From Streptomyces huiliensis (GTDB lineage Bacteria; Actinomycetota; Actinomycetes; Streptomycetales; Streptomycetaceae), in contig NZ_JAIQLH010000056.1 of assembly GCF_020037025.1 (NCBI RefSeq), positions 1 through 64,000 of the forward strand: a stretch of 64,000 nucleotides of DNA, written 5' to 3'. A program made the translations under genes and the position numbers. The notes under the pieces were generated by a model. The model made no database searches. It was not told where the DNA came from and saw only the letters and a program-made list of their open reading frames with translations. Positions 1 to 8,578 of the stretch are shown piece after piece. Position 1 is the first letter of the stretch. Each line of letters starts with the position of its first letter.

Positions 1-114
1 CGCGTCGGCCGGCCCGGCGAGGACGGCCGCCAGCGCCACCACGGCCAAGGCGGCGGCCGGAGCGGCCGGGCGCCCGGGCGCCCGCGACCGACACGCCCGC
101 ACGGCCCGATGCAC
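1..114 (-). CDS. N-terminus of a probable secreted protein (partial, runs off the left edge)
   Basis: Thirty-eight codons are open from a GTG at 114 to the window edge. They read as a classic Sec signal peptide: a basic N-region (VHRAVRACRSRAPGRP), a hydrophobic core (ALAVVALAAVLAG) and an Ala-x-Ala-like end (PADA). No good ribosome binding site precedes this GTG. The frame stays open upstream, so a GTG at 153 is an alternative start. The mature protein lies outside the window and no function can be given. Confidence 0.45.
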   Translation of the reverse strand, partial: MHRAVRACRSRAPGRPAAPAAALAVVALAAVLAGPADA

Positions 115-289
115 ACCGGCGGCTTCGGCGAACAGAGCGATCAGAGCGATCACCCGTCCACCGTCACACGCCCGCCCGCCCCGGGCACGCCAGGCGGCCG
201 GACGGGTGACACGCCGGCCCTACACCGGCCCGCCAACCCGATCACCGGCCCGCCGCCCACCCGCCCGACCGGCTCCCGCCTCGCGAGCC

Positions 290-1270
290 TCAGCCCGTGG
301 TGAGCAGCACCTTCCCCACGTGCGAGCTGCCCTCGACGATCCGGTGCGCCTCGGCCGCGTCCCGGAGCGGCATCGTCCGGTCGACGACGGGCCGGACCCG
401 GCCGCCCGAGACGAGGGGCCAGACGTGCTCGCGGACGGCCGCCACGATGGCCGCCTTCTCGGCGAGCGGCCGGGCGCGGAGGGTGGTGCCCATGACGGCG
501 GCCCGCTTCGTCAGCAGCTTGCCGAGGTCGAGCTCGGCCTTGCGGCCGCCCTGCAGGCCGATGATGGTGAGGCGGCCGTTGACGGCCAGGACGTCCACGT
601 TCCGGTTCAGGTACTTGGCGCCCACGATGTCGAGGACGACGTCGGCACCGGCGCCGCCGGTCACCTTGTGGATCTCCTCGACGAAGTCCTGCTCCCGGTA
701 GTCGACGAGGATGTCGGCGCCGAGTTCGCGGCAGCGCTCCAGCTTCTCCCGGCTCCCCGCCGTGACCGCGACCCGCGCGCCGACCGCCTTGGCGAGCTGC
801 ACGGCCATCGTCCCGATGCCGCTGCCGCCGCCGTGCACGAGCAGCGTCTCGCCGGGCCGCAGGTGGGCGAGCATGAACACGTTGGACCAGACCGTCGCGG
901 TGACCTCGGGCAGGGCGGCGGCGGTCACGACGTCCAGGCCGTCGGGTACGGGCAGCAGCTGGCCGGCGGGGACGGCGACCCTCTCCGCGTAACCGCCGCC
1001 GGCGAGCAGCGCGCACACCTCGTCGCCGACCGCCCAGCCGCTCACCCCGGGGCCGAGCGCCGCGACCCGGCCCGAGCACTCCAGGCCGGGGTACGGGGAG
1101 GCGCCGGGCGGCGGGTCGTAGAACCCCTGCCGCTGCACCAGGTCGGCGCGGTTGACGGCCGTCGCGGCGACCTCGACCAGCACCTCCCCCTCACCGGGTA
1201 CGGGGTCGGGTACCTCGGACCAGGCCAGCGCCTCGGGCCCGCCGGGCTCGGGAATGGTGATCGCATACAT
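290..1270 (-). CDS. NAD(P)H quinone oxidoreductase (zinc-free MDR / PIG3-like)
   Basis: A 326-residue medium-chain dehydrogenase/reductase of the quinone-oxidoreductase (zeta-crystallin, PIG3) type. It begins MYAITIPEPGGPEALAW and has the typical N-terminal GroES-like fold (VNRADLVQRQGFYDPPPG). The nucleotide-binding Rossmann motif GGGSGIGTMAVQLAKAVGA lies near the middle. The cysteines and histidines of zinc-dependent alcohol dehydrogenases are missing. Family members reduce quinones or other electrophiles with NADPH in the cytoplasm. The gene stands alone, about 110 bases from the divergent K+ channel gene. The ATG at 1270 has no clear Shine-Dalgarno. The physiological substrate is unknown. 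Confidence 0.85.
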   Translation of the reverse strand: MYAITIPEPGGPEALAWSEVPDPVPGEGEVLVEVAATAVNRADLVQRQGFYDPPPGASPYPGLECSGRVAALGPGVSGWAVGDEVCALLAGGGYAERVAVPAGQLLPVPDGLDVVTAAALPEVTATVWSNVFMLAHLRPGETLLVHGGGSGIGTMAVQLAKAVGARVAVTAGSREKLERCRELGADILVDYREQDFVEEIHKVTGGAGADVVLDIVGAKYLNRNVDVLAVNGRLTIIGLQGGRKAELDLGKLLTKRAAVMGTTLRARPLAEKAAIVAAVREHVWPLVSGGRVRPVVDRTMPLRDAAEAHRIVEGSSHVGKVLLTTG

Positions 1271-1382
1271 GGCGCGAGGCTACTCCCCGCCCGCCGCGTC
1301 CCCTAGGGTCCCGCCCGAGGTCCGGGCCGGACGTCGGCCGCGCGTGTGCCGTACCCCGAGCCGCATCAGGGATCATGGACGG

Positions 1383-2552
1383 GTGCCGAACCCATCGTCG
1401 TCCTCCGCGCCCCGGAACCGGATGACCAGCGGCCACCGTTCCCCGCCGCCGCCGGAGATCCCGGACCACCACAGGGGCGGCCGGCTGCTCCTCAAGTCCC
1501 TCTGGCGCCGCACCCGGGCCGAGGCCGAGGACGCGGAGGCGGGCCGCTCCATCGTCCTCCCCGTCCAGCGGGTGACCGCGCCCCTGCAACAGGTGCTGCG
1601 GCGGCTGGTGATGGCCCTGATGGTGCTGATGCTGACGACGTGCGTGGTGTGGCTGGACGGCGACGGCTACCACGACAACGCCGGCGGCCCGGTCGGCTTC
1701 GTCGACGCCGCGTACTACGCGACCGTCACGCTGTCGACCACCGGCTACGGCGACATCACGCCGGTGAGCGACGCGGCCCGGCTGACGAACATCTTCGTCG
1801 TCACCCCGCTGCGCGTGCTGTTCCTGATCATCCTGGTCGGCACCACGCTGGAAGTGCTGACCGAGCGGACGCGCCACCAGGTCCGCATACACCGTTGGAG
1901 GTCCCGGATGCGCGACCACACCGTCGTCATCGGCTACGGCACCAAGGGCCGGCACACGATCGAGACGCTGGTCGGCCAGGGCCGCCCCAAGGACCGGATC
2001 GTCGTCGTCGACCCGCAGAAGAAGGCCGTCGACGCCGCCGCCTGCGACGGCATCGTGGGCGTCGTCGGCGACGGCACCCGCTCCGACACCCTCCTCCGCG
2101 CCGAACTCCAGAACGCCTCCCACGTGGTGATCACCACGGAACGGGACGACACGGCCGCCCTCGTCACCCTGACGGCCCGTCAGCTGAACAAGCGGGCCAC
2201 GATCGTCGTCGCCGTCCGCGAGGACGAGAACGTGCCGCTCCTCCGGCAGAGCGGCGCGAACACGGTGGTGACGAGCTCCAGTTCGGCCGGCCGCATGCTC
2301 GGCATGTCGATGGTCAGTCCGTACGTCGGCACCGTGATGGAGGACTTGCTGACCTACGGCACCGGCCTGGACGTCGTCGACCGCCCGGTCACCAAGGCGG
2401 AGGCGGGCCACTCCCCCCGCGACTGCGCCGACCTCGTCGTCGCCGTCGTCCGAGGCCACCGCCTCCTCAACTTCACCGACCCCGAGGCGACCCCCCTCCG
2501 CCTCACCGACCGCGTGATCACCATCCGGCAGGCGGCGGGCGCGTCGGAGTGA
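1383..2552 (+). CDS. Two-TM potassium channel with C-terminal TrkA-N (RCK) domain
   Basis: A membrane K+ channel subunit. A hydrophobic helix (LVMALMVLMLTTCVVWL) is followed by a pore loop with the selectivity signature TTGYGD, a second helix (VLFLIILVGTTLEVL), and a cytoplasmic Rossmann-type RCK/TrkA-N domain beginning HTVVIGYGTKGRHTIE. This architecture gives tetrameric channels gated by ligand binding to the RCK ring. The start is uncertain: GTG at 1383 (VPNPSSSS) or ATG at 1422 (MTSGHRSP). Neither has a strong ribosome binding site, and the reading frame is open further upstream. It converges on the Uma2-type gene with only nine bases between the stops. Confidence 0.85.
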   Translation: MPNPSSSSAPRNRMTSGHRSPPPPEIPDHHRGGRLLLKSLWRRTRAEAEDAEAGRSIVLPVQRVTAPLQQVLRRLVMALMVLMLTTCVVWLDGDGYHDNAGGPVGFVDAAYYATVTLSTTGYGDITPVSDAARLTNIFVVTPLRVLFLIILVGTTLEVLTERTRHQVRIHRWRSRMRDHTVVIGYGTKGRHTIETLVGQGRPKDRIVVVDPQKKAVDAAACDGIVGVVGDGTRSDTLLRAELQNASHVVITTERDDTAALVTLTARQLNKRATIVVAVREDENVPLLRQSGANTVVTSSSSAGRMLGMSMVSPYVGTVMEDLLTYGTGLDVVDRPVTKAEAGHSPRDCADLVVAVVRGHRLLNFTDPEATPLRLTDRVITIRQAAGASE

Positions 2553-2561
2553 CGCCGAAGC

Positions 2562-3206
2562 TCAGTCGGCGAAGTCCTTCAGCTTCTCCGTCTCCAAGGA
2601 GAAGCCGACGGGTACCGGAAGGTCGACCCGCCCTCCAAAGGGCTGATTGACGACGTTCCGGTACTTGCCGCCCTCCGGCTCCGAGAACACGTACACCAGG
2701 TGGTCGTCACGGTCGATCAGCAAGTAGACGGGGACGCCGACGGCAGCGTAACCGTCGGGCTTTTCGAGCCGGTCTCGCGCGTTCGCGTCCGAATCGGCGG
2801 AGGTCACCTCCACCGCCATCAACACGCCCTTGGCATCGGCCCATTCTCCCTGCCCCAGGAAGTACTCCTCGGGTGCCAGGGCCCCGTCGGGGCGGGCCCG
2901 GCCCTTGCGGTACTGCTCGACCTTCAGGCCCTGCTCAGGGTAGAGCCAGGCTTCTGGGACGTGCTGCATGCACTGCTTCTGGAGCCACCTGATGATTTCG
3001 CCGTGATTACCGTTCGGCACGGGCTTGACCCCGACCTTCCCCCTGATGAACTCCAGACGCACAGTCTCTGGAGCGTGGTGCGCCAGCTGCTCGAACTCTT
3101 CGACATACATCTGAGGCCGGTCAACGGAGCTGGGGGTCATGGAATCGCCTCCTCGCCCCCATGGTGCCCCGGCGAGCGACGGCGTGGGGTGTATCGCGGC
3201 GGTCAT
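2562..3206 (-). CDS. Uma2 family (DUF820) putative endonuclease
   Basis: The protein resembles the Uma2/DUF820 family, which has a PD-(D/E)XK-like restriction endonuclease fold and is expanded in streptomycetes and cyanobacteria. Conserved stretches are VRLEFIRGKVGVKPVPNGNH, ARPDGALAP, LMAVEVTSADSDANARDRLE and KPDGYAAVGVPVYLLIDRD; the Asp and Glu in the last three fit the catalytic core. Cellular role is unknown. Two in-frame ATGs each have a strong ribosome binding site: 3206 (AGGAGG, seven bases away) and 3140 (GAGGAGG, about seven). The shorter form starts where family homology starts, the longer adds 22 residues. Confidence 0.75.
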   Translation of the reverse strand: MTAAIHPTPSLAGAPWGRGGDSMTPSSVDRPQMYVEEFEQLAHHAPETVRLEFIRGKVGVKPVPNGNHGEIIRWLQKQCMQHVPEAWLYPEQGLKVEQYRKGRARPDGALAPEEYFLGQGEWADAKGVLMAVEVTSADSDANARDRLEKPDGYAAVGVPVYLLIDRDDHLVYVFSEPEGGKYRNVVNQPFGGRVDLPVPVGFSLETEKLKDFAD

Positions 3207-3325
3207 GGGCAAGCCTCCTCTCGCTCCGGCGGTCGACCCTGCCGTACGACACTAGAGCTCGGCAACGCATTGTCACAGAAAAAGCACACATAGTGAGCCG
3301 GTTGTGATAGGGGCGCTCCCCGCCG

Positions 3326-3900
3326 TCACCGCTCCTGGCCGCCCGCGCTCCGCAGCCACGTGTCCAGTACGGCGAAGTCCTCGTCCCTCAGGCCCCTTAC
3401 GGGGTCGACCCGGTGGAGGAGAGCCCCTACGGGGTGGTGGGTCCGGACCCAGTGGCGGTCGGGGTCGCCGATCTCGTCGTCGACCCAGGCGAACGGGCGT
3501 CCGGCCGCGCGGGCGACGAGGGTTCGGGTCTTCCAGTGGACGGCGTCCCGTCGCCCGGTTCCGTTCGGCGCGTCGGGGTCGTCCGCCGGGTCGGGCCAGT
3601 CCACTACGGGAAGTGGGGGCAGGCCGAGCCAGGGCGAGACGTAGTCGTTGGCGTCGGACATCCAGGTCGTCGCCCAGACGAGTTCGCAGGGCAGGGCCGC
3701 GAGGCGGGGCCGAGGGCGGGGTCGATCCTGGTGAGCAGGGGGTTGCCGCCGTCGGCTGCCCGCGGCCGCGGGGCGTACCAGGGGCTGCGGAAGATCGGGT
3801 AACCGTCCGGGAGCTGCCGGCTCGTCGCGCCGAAGGGGATGAGGGGACCGTCGACGTCGAGGAAGAGGAGGGGCGGCGTTGAAGGTGACGTGCCTGTCAT
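3326..3900 (-). pseudogene. HAD-like hydrolase, disrupted by a frameshift
   Basis: Two overlapping frames together spell one HAD-type protein. The first frame (from ATG 3900) gives the DxD start motif LLFLDVDGPLIPFGA and runs to LLTRIDPALGP. A second frame continues with RLAALPCELVWATTWMSDAN, the HAD motif II region, then VHWKTRTL and FAWVDDEIGDPDRHW (motif IV-like DDE). The switch falls at the run of four G at 3706-3709 (four C on the coding strand); one missing base there would restore a protein of about 190 residues. This is either a genuine inactivating deletion or a homopolymer sequencing error. Neither half alone would carry a full active site. Confidence 0.7.
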
Positions 3901-3937
3901 GCACGCACCGTAAGGGGCGGGGGTTTCGTCCCGCCGC

Positions 3938-6241
3938 TCAGCCGACGCCGCCTCCCGTGGCCGTCCACGGCAGGTCGAGGAGGGCGACCCGGCCGCGGGC
4001 CGTGCTCCCGCCCGGCGGGATCACCGCGATGGCGTCGGCCGCGGCCAGTCCGCGCAGCATCGCCGGGCCGTGGAAGCGCAGCGGACGCGCCCCGTCCCCG
4101 CCGCGCAGCACGACCGGCACCAGGCGGGTGTCGGACGGGTGGCTCGGCACGGGCCCGGTGAGCACGGCGCGGCGGAGGGACGGCGCGGCGCGGCCGGAGA
4201 GGCCGCGCAGCAGCGGTTCGGCGAGGGTGATCAGGCCCGCGACCGCCGCCAGCGGGTTGCCGGGGAGGCCGACGAGGTGCCGTCCGGGGGCGAGCCGGGC
4301 GAGCAGCATGGGGTGTCCGGGGCGGACGGCGACGCCGTCGACCAGCAGTTCCGCGCCGAGGCGGCGCAGGGCGGGGTGCAGTTGGTCGCGCGGGCCTGAT
4401 GCCGTGCCGCCGGTGGTGATCACCAGGTCGGCGTCGGTCGCGGCGAGCACGTCGTGCAGCGCGTCCTCCTCGTCGCCCAGGCGCCGCGTGTCGATCACCT
4501 CGGCCCCTAGGGATCGCAACCAGGGGCCGAGCATCGGCCCGAGCGCGTCCCTGATACGGCCGTCCTGCGGCAGGCCCTCGTGGACGAGTTCGTCGCCGAG
4601 GACGACGATCAGCACCCGCGGGCGGGCGGTCACGCGCAGCTCGTCGTGGCCGGCGGCGGCGGCGAGGCCGAGCACGGCGGGGGTGATCAGCGTGCCGGCG
4701 GGCAGCAGTTCGTCGTCGAGGCGGCATTCCTGGCCGCGCGGGCGGATGTCCTGGCCCTGGGCGGTACGGCGGGTCGCGTGCAGTTCGCCCCCGCTCGTCC
4801 GGCCGTGCTCGGAGCGCAGTACGGCCGTGGCGCCGGCCGGTATGCGGGCGCCCGTCGCGATCGGTACGGCGTGGCCGTCGCGCAGGGCCTCGTCACCGGT
4901 GTGGCCTGCGAGGATGCCATGATCCGCGTCCTCCGGAAGGCGCCAGGGGCCGGGACCCGCGACCGCCCAGCCGTCCATCGCCGAGGTGTCGAACGACGGC
5001 AGGTCCGTCAGCGCCGTGAGGGGCGCGGCGAGCGTCCGTCCGACCGCCTCCGCCAGGGGGGTGGCGAGGGCCGGGAGGGGCTCGGCGGCCCCGGCCGCGA
5101 CGCCGCCGGCCGTGGGCCAGGGCAGGGAACGGCGGGGAGCCCCTGTCGGGGTGCGGCCGTGGTCGGGGGGCGGAGGGGTGGCGTGCTCACCGCTCGCGCC
5201 TGCGTCCGCGCTGTCCCTGGAGGGGCGGTCTTCGGCGTCGTTCGCCTTCTCGTTCGCGGTGTCCGCTCCGTTCTCGTTCCCGGGCTTCCGGCGCGGTGAA
5301 GTGGGCGCTCCCTTGGGGGGCTTACGCTTGCCGGCTCGAGAGGCGACCGGCTCGGCCACCGCCCCCTTACGGGTCGTCCCGGCGGGGGCCGGATCCGCTC
5401 CGGTGCCGTCACGGTGATCGGGCCGGCGCTCGTCCTCGTCCGTACCGGCGCTCACGTCACAGACCGACCGCCAGATGTCGGTCAACTCCTCGCCGTCGTC
5501 GGGGCGCTGCCGTCGCACGCCGCGGCGCGCCTCGTCCTCGGGAGGCATGCCACCGGAGATGGCGGCGTCCCGCACGGACTGCCAGACGTCCGTCAGTCCC
5601 TCGCGTGCGTCGGCATGCGCGGACACGGACACGGGCGGGGGTGGGGGCGGGGGCGGGGGCTCGGAACGCGGGCCCTGGTCGCCGGTACCACCGGTCATGT
5701 CACGGATCGAGCGCCACACGTCCGTCAGGACCTCGGCGCCGCGGTGCCCGTCGCCGGGCTTGCGGCCGGGCTCGCGGCCGGGCTCGCGGCCGGGCTCGCG
5801 GCCGGGCTCGCGGCCGGGCTCGCGGCCGGGCTCGCGGCCGGGCTCGCGGCCGGGCTCGCGGCCGGGCGGCCCGGCCGGGGTGCCACCGGTCGCACACGTA
5901 CCCACTCCCACGGCGTCCCGGGCGCGGGACGGCTCGTCCGCTCCGGCCACCTCGCGGATCGACCGCCAGACATCCGTCAACGGCTCGCCGGATCCCGGCC
6001 GTTCCCCTGAAACCCCAGGGCCCCCGGCAGCCCCGGGGAGCACGTTTGCATCACGTGCACCCGGCACGGCCTTCCCCCTGGCGCCGACAGTGGCATCACC
6101 CGTCGTACCGCCCTCGACCGGAGCCACCGTCCGTTCCTGTCGTTCCGGATGTCCGGACCCGCCGCGCCCGCCGGAGAGCAGGGCCAGGGCCTCGTCCGTG
6201 GCGCGGTCCAGCGCCGCCGCGTCCGCCTCGCGGTCCCTCAT
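3938..6241 (-). CDS. moeA: Molybdopterin molybdenumtransferase MoeA with long repetitive N-terminal extension
   Basis: The C-terminal half, roughly residues 360-767, is a full MoeA: FDTSAMDGWA, VPIATGARIPAGATAVL, the molybdopterin-binding fold DADLVITTGGTASGPRDQL, and LVGLPGNPLAAVAGL. MoeA inserts molybdate into adenylylated molybdopterin. The first 350 residues are unlike usual MoeA (about 410 residues total). They are low-complexity and predicted disordered, with eight PGRE units at residues 126-157 and four copies of an LTDxWxS motif starting at residues 88, 172, 216 and 253. The ATG at 6241 overlaps the stop of the upstream MobA-like gene (ATGA), so the two are translationally coupled. 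The extension may be a docking region; that is inference. Confidence 0.85.
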   Translation of the reverse strand: MRDREADAAALDRATDEALALLSGGRGGSGHPERQERTVAPVEGGTTGDATVGARGKAVPGARDANVLPGAAGGPGVSGERPGSGEPLTDVWRSIREVAGADEPSRARDAVGVGTCATGGTPAGPPGREPGREPGREPGREPGREPGREPGREPGREPGRKPGDGHRGAEVLTDVWRSIRDMTGGTGDQGPRSEPPPPPPPPPVSVSAHADAREGLTDVWQSVRDAAISGGMPPEDEARRGVRRQRPDDGEELTDIWRSVCDVSAGTDEDERRPDHRDGTGADPAPAGTTRKGAVAEPVASRAGKRKPPKGAPTSPRRKPGNENGADTANEKANDAEDRPSRDSADAGASGEHATPPPPDHGRTPTGAPRRSLPWPTAGGVAAGAAEPLPALATPLAEAVGRTLAAPLTALTDLPSFDTSAMDGWAVAGPGPWRLPEDADHGILAGHTGDEALRDGHAVPIATGARIPAGATAVLRSEHGRTSGGELHATRRTAQGQDIRPRGQECRLDDELLPAGTLITPAVLGLAAAAGHDELRVTARPRVLIVVLGDELVHEGLPQDGRIRDALGPMLGPWLRSLGAEVIDTRRLGDEEDALHDVLAATDADLVITTGGTASGPRDQLHPALRRLGAELLVDGVAVRPGHPMLLARLAPGRHLVGLPGNPLAAVAGLITLAEPLLRGLSGRAAPSLRRAVLTGPVPSHPSDTRLVPVVLRGGDGARPLRFHGPAMLRGLAAADAIAVIPPGGSTARGRVALLDLPWTATGGGVG
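5771..5866. repeat. Eight perfect tandem copies of a 12-bp unit inside moeA
   Basis: Eight exact copies of CTCGCGGCCGGG (plus-strand reading) lie head to tail. On the coding strand each unit encodes Pro-Gly-Arg-Glu. A ninth, altered copy next to it encodes PGRK. Because the unit is a multiple of three, copy-number change would keep the frame. Confidence 0.95.
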
Positions 6242-7107
6242 GACGGGGGTCCCGCGGGGGTGCCGGACGGGGAGTCGCCCTGCTCGGCCGCCCACCGCTC
6301 GGCCAGGGCGGCGGCCTCGCGGGCGGCCTGGGCGACCGCTTCCGGGCCACCGCCACGCTGGGCGGCGGCGTAGCCGACGAGGAAGGTGGTCAGCGGGGCG
6401 GCCGGACGGGCCACGCCGTGCGCGGCGTCGCGCGCCAGGTCGAGCAGCAGGGCTCTGTCGACCTCGAGTTCCATGCCGAGTTCGGCCTTGACCGCGGCGA
6501 TCCATTCATCGAGCACCGTCCCATCGTCCCTGATGCGGGCGCGGGCCGTCCCGATGTCCTCCCAGGTGTCGCAGTCGAACGACGCTTCGTGGTGGGTCAG
6601 CCGGGTCAGGGACAGCCCCTGGGTGAGCAGCCGTACGGGAAGACCCGTAAGGGTCCCGTGCTCGGTCGCCAGCAGGGCCAGTTCCCGGCGGACCGGCTCC
6701 GCGCGGTACGCGGCGACGAGCGGCTGGTCGCGCCCGCCGGCATCGGTGACGACCGCACCTTCGGTGCCGTCCAGTGCCGCCCCCACCAGGGCCTCGACCG
6801 CCCCGGCGTCGAGGAAGGGCAGGTCGGCCGAGAGGGCGAGGACGACCTCGGCCGACGTGTGGCGCAGCCCGGCGGACAGGGCGGCCAGCGGGCCGCCGCC
6901 GGGCGGCTGTTCGCGGGCCCAGGTGACCGGCCGGACCGTGGCCCGGCGCGGCCCGACGACCACGGTGGTGCGGGCGCCGGCGCACGCCCCGAGCACGCGG
7001 TCGAGCAGGGAGCGCCCGCCGATCCGCAGGCCGGGCTTGTCCGCCCCGCCCAGCCGCCGGGCGGCTCCCCCGGCGAGTACGACCGCGTCGAAAACCGTGT
7101 CCGTCAC
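6238..7107 (-). CDS. MobA-like molybdenum cofactor nucleotidyltransferase with C-terminal DUF6457 domain
   Basis: The N-terminal 190 residues form an NTP-transferase domain with the MobA signature VVLAGGAARRLGGADKPGL, and LALSADLPFLDAGAV supplying the metal-binding aspartate. MobA proteins add GMP (or CMP in relatives) to the molybdenum cofactor. The last 90 residues (TVLDEWIAAVKAELGMEL onward) match the small helical DUF6457 domain often found fused to or next to MobA in actinobacteria; its role is not known. Start is taken as GTG 7107 (VTDTVFDAVVLAGG), where homology begins. The stop overlaps the moeA start, giving a two-gene Mo-cofactor unit. Confidence 0.8.
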   Translation of the reverse strand: MTDTVFDAVVLAGGAARRLGGADKPGLRIGGRSLLDRVLGACAGARTTVVVGPRRATVRPVTWAREQPPGGGPLAALSAGLRHTSAEVVLALSADLPFLDAGAVEALVGAALDGTEGAVVTDAGGRDQPLVAAYRAEPVRRELALLATEHGTLTGLPVRLLTQGLSLTRLTHHEASFDCDTWEDIGTARARIRDDGTVLDEWIAAVKAELGMELEVDRALLLDLARDAAHGVARPAAPLTTFLVGYAAAQRGGGPEAVAQAAREAAALAERWAAEQGDSPSGTPAGPPS

Positions 7108-7183
7108 CCCCGCAGTATGCGCCCGCCGGGAGGCGACCGTTCCGCCCGCCTCCTTCCGGGAACGGAAGGAGCGGCTCCCGGCT

Positions 7184-7231
7184 TCGGAGCGACCTTCAGA
7201 ACGACCCTCAGAGCGCCCCTCAGAGCGACCT
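7184..7231. repeat. Four imperfect 12-bp repeats carrying the bkdC stop codon
   Basis: Read on the minus strand, four units resembling GGTCGCTCTGAG follow each other. The first contains the bkdC stop codon (TGA at 7222-7220). The next two carry TGA in the same frame at 7210-7208 and 7198-7196; the fourth has CGA. The arrangement looks like expansion of the gene's last codons. Confidence 0.8.
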
Positions 7232-8578
7232 GAGGAGCAACGCCGGCCGCTCGACGCAGTCGGCGACGTACCGGAGGAACCCGCCGGCCGTCCCCCCGTC
7301 GCACACGCGGTGGTCGAAGGTGAAGGACAGCTGCACCACATGGCGTACGGCGAGTTCGCCCTCGTGCACCCAGGGCTTGGGGACGATCCGGCCGACGCCC
7401 AGCATGGCGGCTTCCGGGTGGTTGATGATGGGCGTGGACCCGTCGACGCCGAAGACCCCGTAGTTGTTGAGGGTGAACGTGCCGCCGGTCAGCTCCGCCG
7501 GGGTCAGCCGGCCCTCGCGGGCGGCCTCGGTGAGCCGGGCGATCTCCGCCTGGAGGGAGGCCGTGCTGCGCGTGTGCGCGTCCTTGACGACCGGGACGAC
7601 GAGGCCGCGTTCGGTCTGGGCGGCGAACCCGAGGTGGACGGCCGGCAGCCGGACGATCTCCCGCGCCTCGGTGTCCACCGTCGCGTTGAGCTCCGGGAAC
7701 TCGGCGAGCGCGGCCGTGCAGACGCGGGCCAGGAGCGCCAGCAGGGAGATCTTGGTACGGCCGGGGTCGCCGCCGGGCGCGTCGTTCATCGCCCGCCGGG
7801 CGGCGAGCAGTTCGGTCGCGTCGGCGTCCACCCAGCAGGTGGCGTCCGGGATCTCGCGCCGGCTGCGGCTCAGCTTCTCGGCGACAGTCCCGCGCAGGCC
7901 GCGCAGCGGGACGCGTTCCCCGACCACCGGAACCGGCTCCGGCGCGAAGGCAAGCTCCGGGGCGCAGGCGCGTTCGACGTCCGCGCGCAGGATGAGCCCG
8001 TCGGGCCCGGTGCCGCGCAGGCGCGCGAGGTCCACCCCGCGCTCCCGGGCCAGCCGTCGTACCAGCGGCGAGATCACGGCCACGGTCGCCGCCGCCCCTG
8101 CCGTGGCCCCCGCCGGAGCAGCGCCGTCCACGGCCACACCGTCCACAGCCGCCACACCAGCCGCTGCCGACGCAGGCCCGGACGTCGGCCCCGGCGCCAG
8201 GCGGGCCTGAGGCCGGACCCGCGCCCGGCGGGCGGCCGGCGCCTGGGTCCCGTAACCGACGAGGACGTTGCCCGAGCCCTCGTCGCCCCCCTGACGCCCC
8301 TGATCCGCCTCAGGGATACCGCCATCGGCCGGCTCCCCCACCGCCACCGTCAACAGCGGAGCCCCTACGGGCAGTTCCGCACCCTCCTCGCCGAAGCGCG
8401 CCGTGACGACGCCCCCGTAGGGGCACGGCACCTCGACCATCGCCTTGGCCGTCTCGACCTCCACGACCGGCTGGTCCACCGCGACGACGTCACCGACGTC
8501 CACCAGCCAGCGGACCACCTGCGCCTCGGTGAGCCCTTCGCCGAGGTCCGGCAGCGCGAACTCCCGTACGGCGGCCAT
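7220..8578 (-). CDS. bkdC: Branched-chain 2-oxoacid dehydrogenase E2 (dihydrolipoyl acyltransferase)
   Basis: A 452-residue E2 subunit. It has an N-terminal lipoyl domain with the lipoylated lysine in VETAKAMVEV (Lys45), an Ala/Pro-rich mobile linker, and a peripheral-subunit-binding domain (ISPLVRRLARERGVDLARL). The C-terminal catalytic acyltransferase domain ends with FDHRVCDGG, whose His and Asp are catalytic. It transfers the branched acyl group from lipoamide to CoA. The ATG at 8578 shares one base with the bkdB stop (TGATG). With bkdA and bkdB it forms the E1-E2 core; no E3 is encoded here. The branched-chain assignment rests on operon form, E1 sequence and the adjacent bkdR. Confidence 0.9.
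   Translation of the reverse strand: MAAVREFALPDLGEGLTEAQVVRWLVDVGDVVAVDQPVVEVETAKAMVEVPCPYGGVVTARFGEEGAELPVGAPLLTVAVGEPADGGIPEADQGRQGGDEGSGNVLVGYGTQAPAARRARVRPQARLAPGPTSGPASAAAGVAAVDGVAVDGAAPAGATAGAAATVAVISPLVRRLARERGVDLARLRGTGPDGLILRADVERACAPELAFAPEPVPVVGERVPLRGLRGTVAEKLSRSRREIPDATCWVDADATELLAARRAMNDAPGGDPGRTKISLLALLARVCTAALAEFPELNATVDTEAREIVRLPAVHLGFAAQTERGLVVPVVKDAHTRSTASLQAEIARLTEAAREGRLTPAELTGGTFTLNNYGVFGVDGSTPIINHPEAAMLGVGRIVPKPWVHEGELAVRHVVQLSFTFDHRVCDGGTAGGFLRYVADCVERPALLLRSL

Noticed and set aside
150..1079. Arg-rich frame overlapping the quinone oxidoreductase
   Set aside because: Same strand, different frame, no motif; the 290-1270 frame matches a known family over its full length.
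5750..5870. CRISPR array
   Set aside because: Repeats are 12 bp, contiguous, without spacers, and encode PGRE units inside moeA.
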